Assembly: GCA_947685225.1 (NCBI GenBank)
Contig: CANTUV010000076.1
Location: 248,001 to 312,000, forward strand
DNA: 64,000 nt
Direction of reading: 5' to 3'
DNA from: Garcia nutans
Lineage: Eukaryota > Streptophyta > Magnoliopsida > Malpighiales > Euphorbiaceae
Of this stretch, positions 1 to 12,809 are shown piece by piece; positions within the stretch are counted from its first letter, which is position 1, and each line of letters starts with the position of its first letter. Position numbers and translations under genes: made by a program. The notes below the pieces were generated by a model. That model had not been told where the DNA came from. It made no database searches and worked only from the letters and a program-made list of their open reading frames with translations.

Positions 1-1318
1 TAAATTTTATTTGATTCGATTAATTTTATTAATAAATATATAGTTTAAAACCGATAAATTTAATCAATCTAAATAGGGAGTTAATAAGTCAGAGATCCAT
101 GCCATTGCTTTTTTGTTGGAGACCAGACACCAAGTTTTATCCAAACATTAATATTTATCTATCCTTTTCATATTCATTTTTAATTCTATTTTTTATTTGT
201 ATATTTTATTTTATATCTTTGCTGTGTATACCATCTGGAGACGCAATAAATTAGTTGTCTTTAATCAAATTATATTCATCCCAATATTTAAAAATTATTT
301 AATAATGGACATATGATTTGAATCTTATTCATATTAAATTTTCACTCTTCAATTAAAAAAAATCCAAAATTGTCACAGATATGTTTGACATCGAGGTTGA
401 AATTATTTTTTTTAATAATTCACAAGCTTTGTGGTGCTGCAAATTTTTTATTGGATAATAAATTTAAGTTTGAGTCTCTTATTTCTCGATAAATAAAAAA
501 TGTATTAATGAAAAAAAAAACTTTGTGGTACTGTATATTCAGAATCGATAAATACAATTTAAATAAATCATTCAATTATTAAGTTTAAATATATGCTTTT
601 AAATTCTGAAATATATATATATATATGTTATTTTTTTATTATACAAAAATATACAAAAATAAAATTCCATTTTAATAAATGTACCTGCGATATGAACATT
701 AAACAGATAAATTTTATTTGCGAGTTTTAGGCTTAACGGTTTTCGATATAACGGTAAATATAGCACTTTCTCCGCTGGCGATTGGAAGACACTGCCACCG
801 TCTTTATTACTAGTTTGTCCTCTGAGGCAGTTGCAACTATTCACCTTCCATCTTCTAACCAAAACGCACTTTTTTTTACTATTAACCATTAATTAACATT
901 TAAAGTTTTTTTTAATAGTTTAGTTAGATTTTTTTTTGGGTAAATCTTCCCTGTAAAATTGAGTTTGTTAAGAATACAAGAACAATAAATTTCTTTTATT
1001 AAATTTTAATATAACTGTGTATCTGTATATTCAAATTTAAAATATTTAATTAAGTTAAAATAGTCTTTTATCAAATTATATTATTTTTATAAGCAGCAAC
1101 AAATATTAGCTATTTGTGAAATTTTTATTTCAATTTACTTTTTATTTGAAATTTTTAATATAAATTTAGGATAATTAATTTTAAAAGTTAATTATTAATA
1201 TTTGAGAATTTATTTTATATTAATTTGATTATTTATTTATATTTTTTAAATATAGAATATTTTATATTTGATTTATAAGTTATTCTTTGATACTATTGAT
1301 GTTAAAGGTAAGGTATAG

Positions 1319-1436
1319 GAAATTTTTTATTAGATAACACACTTATTTTTGCAATCATACACCATCTTTTCAAAGATGAAATTTTTTATTAGATAACACA
1401 CTTATTTTTGCAATCATACACCATCTTTTCAAAGAT
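1319..1436. repeat. Tandem duplication, 59-bp unit, two copies
   Basis: Copies at 1319-1377 and 1378-1436 are identical by eye, which indicates a recent local duplication. The first bases of a third copy follow at 1437 before the match is lost. It is non-coding. Confidence 0.95.
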
Positions 1437-2575
1437 GAAAAAAATTCCTACTCAAAACACTTCTCAAGAAATAAAATCCTTACCGTCAAATGTCAATATT
1501 TCTTATCACTTTAAAATAAATAAATTTCATAAAATATTATAAAATTTATTTCCAATTTCACTTTTTTTTAAAACATTTTATGTTTATAATATTAAAAATA
1601 AATATATTTTAATCATACAAATTCATTTCAATGTGATTATCTATTAAAATAGCTGAAATTTACAACTAAATCCCACGAAAAATTCTACAAAATTAATAAA
1701 CAATTGTTATAAATAAAATATCATTTTTTTTTCTCAACTTAACTTTTCTCTCTCTTATCGCTTTTTACTATGCTCTATTGCTCTCTCTCCTCTAACTATT
1801 ATCAATCTTCCTCTAACATTCTTTTGCCAACTAAACTTTTATTAAATTTTATAAATTAAATATTATTTATAAACATAAAATATATTTATTTTATTTTTAA
1901 TTATATTTATTACGTTGAAGATATTTAGAAAGCAAGAATAAAAACAACTTATTTATAAATTTGTTCCAAATATAAAAATTATGCAATTCAATTTAATTAC
2001 ATATCTTAAATTATGTTTTTTTTTTGGAACATGAAGATTCATTTATAGAAGAATCCTACAATCGTAATTTATTTATTTCAAATTAACAATTCAGATTTAA
2101 TTTAGAAGGGTATAAAGTCTATGTCTAATACTAGGAATATTCAACATTTAATTAAATAATATTTTATTGTTAAATTTTATATATTAAATAATAAAACATT
2201 TAAAATATAGGTATTGTTTTTTAAATTATTGTTAAAATAATATTATATTAAAATCATTTTATTATAAATTATTAAAACTTATTTTTAAGGAATTAATGAG
2301 CTTTTTTTTCCCAGTGACATTGTATTTATTTCAAGCTAATACTCATAATCAAATTAATAAAAAAAATTATAGTATATCGATTCTCATAAATTTGAATGAT
2401 AAAAATATTTACAGTTAATTAACATTTTCAAATTACATCACCCAGACATCACTGCCTTTGCATCCAATATGAGACTAGTGGGCTTAAATAATTATTCATT
2501 TGATGGGCTCAAAGAATGCTATAGAGTGGCCCATTCAATAACCACCATTTGATCAGAATAAATAATACTTTTCAC

Positions 2576-3175
2576 CACATTTTTTTTTATTTTTACATTT
2601 TTATCACAAGTATTTTAGTCATTTCATTATAAACTCATTATAAATTTATTATAAACTGCGTAAAATTTATAAACTTATTATAAACTCATAATAAATTCAT
2701 TATAAACTATTTATAAATTATATATAAATAAATAAAAATATGATATTTTAGTAAATATTTTATAAATTTTGATATTTTGATAAATATTTTATAAATATGA
2801 TAAATTTAAAATTATTTTTAATTATTTTTATATTTTTATTAAAAGTCCATTTGATTAAAGTGAGTGGGCCACAAAATATATGTGGCCCGTAGACTCATGT
2901 CTCAGTCTTAATGAAATCAAATTCGCAAAATGCACCCAATATCATATTTTTTTTAATTTTTATTTTTTTTACCAAAATTATTTTAGTTATTTCATTATAA
3001 ATTTATAATAAATTCATTATAAATTATGTAAAATTTATTAACTTATAACAAATTAATAATAAATTTATTATAAACTTATTATAAACTAATAAAAATCTTG
3101 TATTTTGATAAATATTATATAAATTATAGTATTTTGATAAATAATTTATAGATATAGTAAATTTGAAATTATTTA
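2576..3175. repeat. Degenerate direct duplication, about 365-bp spacing
   Basis: Two related AT-rich blocks, about 2576-2815 and 2946-3175, share the same order of landmarks: a T-rich start, 'ttttagt(c/t)atttcattataaa', repeated 'ttattataaa' phrases, and 'attttgataaatatt'. They are clearly diverged. A short GC-richer spacer with 'gtgggcca' and 'gtggccc' words separates them and has a weaker counterpart before the first block. Confidence 0.7.
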
Positions 3176-4210
3176 TCAAAAGTCTAATGAAATTGGGATT
3201 TTTTAAAAATGATCACTTTTTTTTCCTTTTAAAAATATTATTTTTCATTCACCTTTTACTTTTAAAAGTCACATATATGCAGCAAAATGCTCTATTTTGT
3301 CATTTCGGGTTGTTGTCTATTTTATAATTTACAGAAGTCGTGTGTAAATGGTATCGGGAAATTAAAGTATTCTCTTGATAAGAATAAATATAAAGTTAAA
3401 AAAACATAAATTTCATATTTATGAATATTTGAGATTTTTTAGATAGAAAATGGACTAAAATATTTCATAAAAACTGAAAAAAAAGGTGTTTGAAATTTTA
3501 AAACTTGTATTTTTAAGCTATAAATAAAAATTTAAATTAATTCTGACTACTTGTTGAAAATTACAATGGTTTGTGGCCTTGTGGGTTAAATAGCTACAAT
3601 GACAGAACCTATTTAACATTATATTTAATATTTTAAAAAATTAAATAAAAAAAGTTAACTTTTTAGTTAAGTAAATTAATTCAAAATTTGAAATGATATA
3701 TAGATAAGTTTTATCAAGTTGTTTAAAATATTTTTTTATCAATATATAGATAATTTCATTAAAATAAGAGGGGAATATAAAATGCAGTCACATAATAATT
3801 CATAAGCATTTTAAAATTTACCCTACTCAGTTGTATCTTACAGCATGTTTAGTGGGTTGAAAGTTATTTAAAGAAGGGGAAGGAAAAGGTAAGAATGTGA
3901 AAGGGAAGGAAAAGAAAGTTAAAGATTTAATCTTATTTGCAAAATGGTAAAAAAATATTGAAATTACAAAAATACTAATCATATGATAATATAAGAATCT
4001 AATTTAAAATGATAAAAAAGTCATATAATTTAAAATGATAAAAAAAGTTATATTATTATTTCTTATAACTAATTATTTTTCTTCTCCTTCCTTGCACCCC
4101 AATTTGGAGTGTAAGAAATTTTATTATTTGAAGGATTAGGAAAGGTAAGGTTTACTTATCACTCTTCTTCATTAAATTTACACACTTCTTTCCAAATAAG
4201 ATAAAAATCT

Positions 4211-4268
4211 ACCTATCACTTTTATACCATTACTTCCCCACCTATCACTTTTATACCATTACTTCCCC
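4211..4268. repeat. Tandem duplication, 29-bp unit, two copies
   Basis: The units at 4211-4239 and 4240-4268 are identical by eye. They lie about 240 bp left of the CACTA insertion and are non-coding. Confidence 0.95.
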
Positions 4269-4504
4269 TTTCTTTACATAAAGCATAAAGAAATAACCTC
4301 CATAAAAAATGAGCTCCTATGGCCATAAATAACAATATAGAGGCCTACAAAAAGAAAAAAAAAAAAAAGAGAACCATAGAAAAGCTCTCATCCAAAAACA
4401 ATAGAAAATGATTAAAAGAAAAACAGTATTCAATCTTTAGGTCTCACTTCTTCTCAGATAAAAACTCAAAAATGAATGAGGGATTAAGATAATTCAACCT
4501 CTTC

Positions 4505-4518
4505 TTCCACTACAACAT
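4505..4518 (+). repeat. CACTA left target duplication and inverted repeat
   Basis: TTC (4505-4507) is followed by the 11-bp terminal inverted repeat CACTACAACAT (4508-4518). The next base differs from the right end. Confidence 0.95.
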
Positions 4519-4554
4519 ATTACATCTCTAGTTACCATACATGACTACAAAAAA

Positions 4555-5095
4555 AAAATATTGTGGCTAATACATATATTTTGTTACAATTAAAAACCTA
4601 TTGTGGCTATTTTATATTATTTAGTAACAAAAATTTAATAATTGTAACTAATGTGTACTTTTTATTTAATTTTATATATATTGTAGCAATATGTTGACTA
4701 TTTGCTACAACTAATTTTAGCCACAAAGTAATATCATAACTAATAAATATAATAGTTATACATTTATTTTAACTGTAACAATTACTACCAAAATAGCCAC
4801 GACACATTAATATTATAGGTAATAAGTTATAATAGCCACACAACTATATTAGTTGTAGTAATAGTTAGTTTATTAGCCACTATAAAAGTTTATGGCCAAA
4901 ATATAAAAATATTAGTCACGCTATTATTGTTTTCATGACAATTACTAAATCGTTAGCCACAACATTGTAGCTAAATAAATTATATGACTAATACGATGTT
5001 TTAGCTACAAAGATAAAAGAGTCATGGTATTAGCTATTAAATTAGCCACAATTATATAACCACAATAGAATACTATAACTAATAAAATAATAAGG
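4555..5095. repeat. CACTA left subterminal repeat region
   Basis: About a dozen copies and variants of TAGCCAC(A/T)A or its complement TTGTGGCTA lie here in both orientations, for example near 4561, 4600, 4718, 4795, 4873 and 4955. In En/Spm elements such clusters are TnpA-binding sites. The same words recur at the right end, which supports one element. Confidence 0.85.
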
Positions 5096-6613
5096 AGAAT
5101 TACTCTAGGGTCTTTCAGATCTTATATAATCTGCTAGTTGATCATTCACATTTGGAAAAAGATGCTTAGAGGCCCTCCAAAATTTCATATAATATGCTTT
5201 TGAGTCGTTCCATCAATTTTCCTTCCATTATTTTTTTAGTTTGGTTGAAAAAATTATAATTTAGTCCTCCTAAATTTCATTTTAGTCCTCCAACTGTAAC
5301 ATATTTATTATTACAGCCATTTTCTAATTTTAATAAAAATGAAAACAAAAAAATTATATTATTACTATTAGAAAAAATTACAAATTTTTTCAAAATAGAC
5401 AATTTTATCTCTGTTTTTTACTATTGTTATTGTCCTTCTGTTAAAAAATGTTAAATCAGTGTCCAAATGACACATTTATCTTTGGTTAGTCAATTATTTA
5501 TTTCTTAAGTAATATTTTATAATTATATATTAATTACTATATTAATTTGAGAAATTAAAAAAAAAGCTAAGAAAAACTGAAGAAAACCAAAGGAGATAAA
5601 GCAGCACATTGCTGTGAAGGTGGTAATGCACTAAACGTCGCCACACGCCAAACAATCACTAGCTCACATTCTTAGAAACTCAAACAATCACTTACTCTAA
5701 TCTCCTTTACAAAATCCAAATCCAGCGTTATCATTCATACACTTTACTCTCCCTGTTAATCTTAATCCACTTTATGCCACCAACTGAAGTAATTGAAACT
5801 CATTTTATCTCTCTCTTTTAACAAAAAAAAAACCCATTTTAAATATCAATTTTTTCATTAAAAATTGGGCCATTTTCATATTCAAGTAAAGCTTTAAGCT
5901 TTCACATTGGGAATGAACCAATCTTCTATACCCACTAGTCCAATTCTTCGAAACAACCAAAATCCATATCCAAAACCTATTTTTCCATTCAAAAAAGATG
6001 TTTTTTCAGAGAAAATTAAAATATAAAAAGATGAAATTTTAAGTTACATATTCCTTACATAAAATAATTTTAAATTGCTATACTAATTTGTATAAACATA
6101 AAAGATGAAATGAGCTTTTAATCATCTACAATCATGAATGAAGCCCATGTACCTACATTGAAAACCAATCTAATATAAGCACAATGTTTTAATCATAAAA
6201 ACAAAATTGAAGAAAATATAATAAATATTTACACTCTTACCTTTGCATAACAATATTTACTAAATTTCAATCATTTACAATAGTAGATCTTCATCATCCG
6301 TTTTAGATTCTGAACATGAGTCTTCTACTATGCCATTAGCCGATGTAGGATATATTATTAGTAATCAAATAAATAAGTGAAATCCCATATCGGATATTGA
6401 TTGAGATTGAATATTATATATAAGTTTGACCAACTAATTAATTACTTAGTCAATTTGGGTTAACCATTTTAGGCTAGTGAATTTAGGCCCCAGTAGTTGA
6501 CGACGGCTAGTTAGGTGGATAATATTGAGGGCTTATACGATCAAACTTCGGTCTGGCTGCATGCCGTTGCGGCTCCTGGGCTAGATTGTGGCAGCTGGAA
6601 TCATGCACAACTT
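5096..6613. other. CACTA interior, no gene recognised
   Basis: This 1.5-kb stretch has no open frame of note. TnpD transposase would be expected around here in an autonomous element, but I see no trace of it. Around 5600-5760 there is a GC-richer patch, and around 6390-6600 another; neither translates into anything familiar. Confidence 0.55.
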
Positions 6614-7110
6614 TACTAAAATGCATATTGATATTGGTTATTCGATCTGATTCCGATTCGATATGGTCCCAGTTTGATTACAGTTTAGTTCATGACAGGG
6701 AACCTAATCGCATTGTAAATTTTTTTTATTCTAGTTTTGAAATGGTTCATAAATGGTTAGTTTGGTTCCAATACTAGTCCAGTATGCTTCTCGATTTTCA
6801 AGTTTTTTTAAAAACCCATCCCCACTATTTTTTTAGAACGGTTCCTTATAATAGCAGTTCCATCTCTAGTACAATTCTAGTATGGTTTCAATTTTGATTC
6901 CAGTTCTTCCATGTATAAATGGTACTAAAATGCATCTTTGATTTCAGTTATTTAGTTCCAGTTCTAGTATGGTTCATAACAAGGAAACAAAAATACATAG
7001 TAAAATTTTTCAGTTTCGATTCTGAAATGTTTCCTATATATAGTCAGTTCTTTTTTTATTCCAGTACTAGTTCTCTTATGATTCTCGATTTTGAATTGGC
7101 TCCCTATGAA
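6614..7110. repeat. Degenerate direct duplication, about 309-bp spacing
   Basis: Blocks at about 6614-6790 and 6923-7110 both start 'actaaaatgcat' and share in order 'ggttcat', 'agtttcga'-like words, 'ccagtactag'-like words and 'attctcgatttt'. Many short phrases rich in 'ggttc' and 'agttc' recur within them, giving a quasi-repetitive texture. No coding capacity is supported. Confidence 0.6.
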
Positions 7111-7441
7111 CCTTACACTGCCTTAAACATTACATCTTAGAAAATTTATCTATTAATTGAAATTAACTAAACCCAAATTTTAGATTTTTTTTCCTTTTAA
7201 AATTTAGACATAAATATACTTGTGCTTATTTAGCCTAGTTGTGCTTTTAAGCATAATGCACATTCCATCAACAAAACACAATTGTGCCAATTTACTTGAA
7301 TTATTTTTGTTTTTAGTGTTGCATAGTTGAATTTTATTTTTTATTTTTTTTTGGTGTTGCACACTTGTATTATTGTAGAGAACCACATTGCAATTAAAAT
7401 TTTTATTTTTGCTTATAAAATGAGTTTTAAAGTTAAATTAC

Positions 7442-7751
7442 AGCTGTTACCATTGAGAACATAAAGAGCTATATGTTTTTAGTTGCTTTAGCTGTTACAA
7501 TTGAGAACATAAACAGTAAGCTGTTTTAGCAGCTGGCTTTTATTGAGAACATAAACAGCTAGCTGTTTTTAGTTGCTTTAGCTATTACCATTGAGAACAT
7601 AAAGAGCTAGCTGTTTTTAGTTGCTTTAGCTGTTACCATTGAGAACTTAAAGAGTTAGCTGTTTTTAGTTGCTTTAGCTATTACCATTGAGAACATAAAC
7701 AACAAGTTGTTTTAGCAACTTTTTTATTTTTAGAACATAAACAGCTAGCTG
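7442..7751. repeat. Tandem array of roughly 50-bp units with AGCTAGCT
   Basis: Six or more imperfect copies of a unit containing 'ttgagaacataaa', then 'agctagctgttttta', then 'gttgctttagct'. One unit is shortened and carries a variant 'cagctggctttt'. The core 'acagctagctgt' is a perfect 12-bp palindrome. The array lies inside the CACTA element, immediately left of the LINE fragment. Confidence 0.85.
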
Positions 7752-7920
7752 TTTTTTAAATTTTATTTACAAACAAATGACAAACTTACAAATAAAAGTT
7801 TTAATTTATAAGAATTTTAGAAACTAAATTATACAGAAATAAAATTTTATTTAAAACTTACAAGAGTTTTAAAGCTCCAACATATTTATTTTTTAATTTT
7901 AGTTTTTGCATCATTTTTTT

Positions 7921-8880
7921 AGAGCAGTGGAGGTGATTCCCGACATTACTGGATTCGATTTGAAAGAATTTGTAGGCCAACAGCGGAAGGGGGATTAGGG
8001 GTCAGGTCTCTTGACTCTCTCCAATAAGCTTTCTCAATCAAACTCTGGTGGGATTACATGCAATCCAATTCTCCTTGGCAACTCTACATAAAGTAATGGT
8101 ATCATAGGCGGGGTAGAATGGAATTCCAACAGATCGATTCCTATTCTTGGAAACGATTATGCAAAACTCACCCCTTAGCCACTCGGTTATTCAGTCCTCA
8201 ATTTTTAACTGGGGAATTGCGCAATTAGAAACTAAATTTGCTAAATCAGGAGCTCATAAAGATACCAATTTCAGAGATTTTTTGCCACTCGTTTTTGGTC
8301 AGGCTGTACCACTTAAACCTCATCTTGTTTTTTGGAGAAAACAGAAAAATCCTTTTTACAAAGTCAATGTCGACACATCCTACACTCCTCTCATCTCAGT
8401 GGGTGGTTCTATAGTAAGGGGCTGGAATTCGCCCTTCTTACGAGCATACTGTTTTCTCCTATCTTCCAAGTCGTCATTGCAAGCAGAAGCTCAAGCAGTT
8501 CTGCAGGGACTCACAACTTGTGTGGAGCTATGTTTTCTTCCGGCCATAGTTGAAACGGATTCTCAAGAAATTGTTAATCTTCTGAGCCTTTAGACCTGTA
8601 GTTCAGATTACACTATCCAGCAAATCCGGAGACTGCTTCATCAAACTGGTTCAACAATTTTACACATCTATAGAGAAGGAAATACTGCAGCGGATAGCCT
8701 TGCCACATTGGGAAGAATTAAGAAGACAAACATGAGGTTTTCTTGTTTCAATAACTTGCCTGTTTATATTAAAAATATTGTAAACTCTGATGCTACAGGG
8801 ATTCCATATTTAAGATTTAAATAAAATCTCATTATTCTGCCTAAAATATATATATATATATATGATGTGGTCACGATGAT
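7921..8880 (+). pseudogene. 5'-truncated LINE, 3' end with RNase H domain
   Basis: A degenerate non-LTR retrotransposon tail nested in the CACTA element. From about 7944 the plus strand reads a typical post-reverse-transcriptase segment with the phrase RPTAEGGLGVRSLDSL and then IKLWW, interrupted by stops. From 8147 to 8593 there is an open stretch with an RNase H-like fold: KVNVDTSY near the start, an SLQAEAQA helix, and VETDS. After a stop at 8591-8593 the same frame continues to the typical end EGNTAADSLA near 8675-8705. These features match the RVT_3/RNase H module at the C-terminus of plant L1-type elements. The endonuclease and catalytic reverse-transcriptase parts are absent. No poly(A) tail is evident; an (AT)n and then an (AAT)n tract follow. 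It is dead. Confidence 0.85.
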
Positions 8881-8918
8881 TTTGACTCCTGATTAAATAA
8901 ATCTCCTTAGTTTGACAT

Positions 8919-8991
8919 ATAATAATAATAATAATAATAATAATATAATAATAATAATAATAATAATAATGATGATGAGGAGGAGGAGGAG
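8919..8991. repeat. Microsatellite (AAT)n then (GAT)(GAG)n
   Basis: About 17 AAT units with one interruption at 8944 turn into GATGATGAGGAGGAGGAGGAG. It follows the LINE fragment and may be derived from its 3' tail. Confidence 0.95.
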
Positions 8992-9632
8992 ATATGGATA
9001 CTGTGTTATTGTTTTTCTTTGCTGTTTAATTTTAAAATTATTTTATTATAGTCTCGTAAAATCCTAAATTAAAATAATTTAAAATTATTTTTTACCATGT
9101 TTAACTTAAATAGAAATTAAAATATAATTAATTCAAAAAACCCCTATCAAATAGAAAAAATTTATTTGTTTCCTATTTAATTTAAAATTATTTTATTTTG
9201 CCTATTTAATTTAAATATAAATTAAAAAAAATTAAAAAAGGGAACCCTGTCAAATGGCGGTAATTTATTTTGGCTTGGAGGGAATGAAAACCTTAAAAAT
9301 AAAAATTCACTCCATTGTGCCGCAACTCTACGAATTCTATATAAATTTTCGTTTCCATTCAAGACTTATTCAGTTTTCAATCTCTATTATCTCTTTTCCA
9401 CTATCAAAAGGAGAAGCACCCACTATCAAATCTAATAAGGTATGTTTAAAATTACAAAGTCTCAAAATTGATGCTTGATTCTAATACTTCTAGGATTAAC
9501 ACGTTATTGACACATATTAATTCAATTTTCATTTGTTTATCATCTATTGAAAGGCTTTGATCCATTATTTTTATATTAATTTTTTCTTCTAATTGTAATA
9601 TGATATTTTTTCCGTGAAGGAAAATCAACAAC
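8992..9632 (+). promoter_or_regulatory. Presumed upstream region of the CACTA TnpA-like gene
   Basis: AT-rich DNA between the LINE scrap and the first recognisable TnpA-like exon. A short frame at 9254-9478 ends just after a possible donor 'aaggtatgt' near 9437, so it could be a leader exon. No defined promoter motif stands out. Confidence 0.35.
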
Positions 9633-12403
9633 ATGGGTCGACGATGCAAGTTGCGGAAAGAAAATTACATCACTAATAACTTGGAAAATGAGGCTGAAAA
9701 CAACTTTCACCAAGACCTTCAAGAAACTAGTCAATTAAACCAAAATCAGGCTTCAAATTTTCACGGTAAATATTATTTAGGTGATATTTATAATTTTTTA
9801 AGTTGTTCTTTGTAAATAATGGGATGACTAACTTCAATTTTTTTTTGTAGGGAATACTAGTCAGAAAATAATTAGGTATCATTTTGAAGGTCATTTTATT
9901 TTTTCACCAAATAGAATGTATGAAAATAGGAGGTTAAAGGAGAAATCTAATCTTGATGTTGATTACATATCATATTTTGATATATTGGATCAGTTGAAAA
10001 ATGATTGTGGATTTGATGTTATGAAAGGAGATAAATTTTATTATTTAAAGGCCGATAATGCTCTTAGTGATCTTGATGGATTGGTAGAAGTTAAAGATGA
10101 TACAGATGTGAAAAATATGCTCGATAGTTATAAGAAGTTCCCTTGGAAACCCATTGATATATACACTCTATTTCAAGATTATGATATTTTTCCAAATGGA
10201 CTTGGTGATGAGCTACCTGCAGTTTCAATTGATCATAATTTAGAACAAATTCAACATCCAAATACAACAGGTTTGCAAAGTTATTTTTATTCAAATAATT
10301 GAATATATTTATTTATTCTTTATTCACAAATTCTTGTTCTTATACAATTATTCTTCTTTTTTTTTTATTTTAAATAGGTTCCAATGCAGTTAAAAGAAAA
10401 ACGAGAGGACCAACACGATGCTTGAAAATCACACAATTGGAGAATGGACAAAAATTACCGATAGAATTTGATGAGGATGATCAAGCTATTGGTGATAATG
10501 CAACCGCATTTGTTTGGTTCTTAGGACACACGGTTAGAAGTGTGTCATGTTGTCCATTGCGAGTGAAACAATGGAATGAGATTACCATTGATAAGATGGA
10601 CCATATGTGGTCTACTATATTGGTATGGCAATTTATATTAAATTACTGTTGGTATAAAATTATTATCAATTATTTTTTTTACTATTATCAAGTATCATAA
10701 TGTTTATTTCTCACTTATTTGCTTAAAGGAAAAGTTCACTTTTGAAGATGCTGATACAAGAAAGACAGCTATTTTCGGTCATATGAATGCTTTATATAGG
10801 TATTATAGGCATAAATTGAAGAAAAATACTTTGATTCAAAGGCAACTTATTCACTTCGTCTCCGAAATAAGCCTAAGGATATTGATGTAAAAGATTGGAA
10901 GTATTTGGTTAACCTTTGGACGGAAGTTGCATTTCAGGTATTAAAAGTTTATGTAAAATTGTATACTTTATTTTATATAAATTTAGTTATTTTTTCAGCT
11001 AAAATAAATAATATATTTTCTAATTTTTTCTTTAGGAGAGAAGTAACAAAAATAAGACAAATAGATCTAAACGCTCCATGCCGCCATACATAGGGACTAA
11101 AAGTTTTGCGCGACTGAGAGATCATATGGTATGAATTTTATCATTTTTATTAGCATTATAGTGTTTTTCTTACAATCAAATTGTACCCGTTCTTATGGAA
11201 GGTATGATACAATTTTGATGTTAAATTGCACATATAATAATGCCTTATTCATTTGAATTTATTTAGTTTACCATTATATATTATTTCCCTTTCAAACAGT
11301 AAGCATTTCTTTTTTTTTTTTTTTTGAGGAATAACATGCTCAGAAAATTAGGAGATTTCAAAGGACCTTCCACAATATTACATAAACCTCTACTTGTTTA
11401 AGCTGATTGATATGCTATCCTATTTCTTTGCCTTAGTACTGCATCAATATGATTTTCCCTTGCAATTGAGTTTCTTAAAATTAATATAAGCAATTAGCAG
11501 TATTCTGAAATTCTAAAGCACATTTGTAGTTGAGTCAATATTGACTTTAACCCAAGTTTTGGTTTGCTTGAACTCAAGTTTTTACTAGTTCATATCTATG
11601 ATAACTAATACTAGTTATTATATTTATTTTAACAGAAGAAAAAAAGTGGAATAACACCTTCTCGCGTAGAGCTTTTTATTGAATCTCGAAAGAGAAAGCA
11701 AGGCAAAGAAATTGATCCAATATTACAAGATGCCATTGTAATATTTTTACGTATATTTTATTTATTTATTATGTATTTTATATTTTAATATATTTAATAT
11801 AAATATAAATATCTCTATAGGAAAAATTTCAGCAACTAAAGAAATAACGAGAAGAAGGACAAGTTTCATTGAATGATGATGCTATGTTTGCTAATGTTCT
11901 TGGGCCAGAAAAAAATGGTTATGTACGTGATTATCGTCCTGGAAAAAATGCTACTGAATATTTTGGTGCTAGACCTACAAAGGTAGAACTACTTAGACAA
12001 CTTGAAACTTCTAGAAAAGAAGCAAACGAGCGTGTAGAGCAAATTTAAAAAGAAGCAAGTGAGCAAGTAAATGAAGTAAAGAAGCAGATGAATGAGCAAC
12101 TAGCGGAGATGAATAGAATATGGGAAGAGAAATTCAAGATGCTTTTGGAGAAAAACAATAATTTTACAAGTACTCAAAATAACTCAGTTGCATCGGTAAG
12201 TGATTAAAAAATAAGTCTAAAATTTTATTTTATTTTTTCTAATATAAGAATTTTTCAATTTGTAATTTTTTATTGTCAATATTCAAGTAATAGCTAAAAT
12301 GGTATGATTATTATCTGTTTTATATAATTTTCTTATTAATATTTTTATATTAAATTTTTATACATCCTGTGGAGAATGCTCAAGATGATCAAATTGGAGG
12401 ATG
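9633..12403 (+). pseudogene. TnpA-like gene of the CACTA element, broken
   Basis: Exons inferred by eye: 9633-9765, 9851-10270, 10378-10622, 10729-10937, 11036-11128, 11636-11737, 11821-12195, and a last piece ending near 12403. The junctions are GT-AG and mostly in phase. The joined product resembles the plant Ptta/En/Spm family (Transposase_24): 'RGPTR' followed by LKITQLENGQKLPIEFD, a middle segment with DWKYLVNLW, a basic stretch SNKNKTNRSKRSMPP, 'GTKSFARLRDHM', then 'ELFIESRKRK', 'GYVRDYRPGKNATEYFG', and a terminal coiled coil. This family binds subterminal repeats of CACTA elements. It is inactive: there is a one-base frameshift near 10830 and two in-frame TAA stops, at 11845-11847 and about 12046. 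The start at 9633 is the first ATG in a plausible exon and is uncertain. Confidence 0.8.
11306..11640 (-). other. Possible poly(A)-tailed retrosequence in TnpA intron
   Basis: A run of 16 T (11310-11325) lies inside the 508-bp intron 11129-11635, which is longer than its neighbours. Read on the minus strand, the sequence upstream ends in this A-run, as a retroposed LINE or SINE end would. I cannot identify the source family and see no clear target duplication. Confidence 0.3.
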
Positions 12404-12809
12404 ATTTGCAGTGGATATTAAGCTTTGAAGCAGCATTATAATATTACTTTCAAAAAAAATATTAGATATAGTATTATAGTTTTAAGAATTTTTATGCCAT
12501 TGCTGTATATGACTCATATTATTATATATTTATATTAGTTTATTTTGGATTAAACATATTGATATTTTATAATTATTATTTTTATTTATTTTTAATATTA
12601 TTGATATATTATTATTATTTTATAAGAAAATTAAATTTTAGCTAAAATTTAAAAATTTTTCATATATATTCAATAGTTTTACTATATATTTTACCAAAAC
12701 TATTAATAATTAATAAACCATACGTAATTTTAAATTATGCTATAATCCCACTAAATAATAATTAATTAATTACTAGTTTCTATTTTAAAATATTCTGGCA
12801 AAATATTAT
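12404..12809. other. CACTA interior downstream of TnpA-like gene
   Basis: AT-rich 3' flank of the TnpA-like gene with no open frame. It probably holds the old 3' UTR. Confidence 0.5.

Larger units (their letters stand above)
1..4507. other. AT-rich intergenic DNA, no gene seen
   Basis: This flank left of the CACTA element is very AT-rich and has stops in all frames. The only frame of any length is a 96-codon one on the minus strand at 599-889; it has no recognisable domain and no nearby splice or promoter context. The stretch contains three small duplications, listed separately, and many A/T runs. I see no RNA gene. Confidence 0.7.

Noticed and set aside
599..889. 96-codon minus-strand frame
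   Set aside because: No domain, no gene context and AT-rich surroundings; it is open by chance as far as I can tell.
3860..4285. Possible MITE with ends like 'aaagaaggggaagg'
   Set aside because: Inverted similarity is limited to purine-rich words, and no target duplication is visible.
6380..6613. Possible LTR start ('cccatatcgg' word) in the CACTA interior
   Set aside because: No second LTR, primer site or coding sequence belongs to it.
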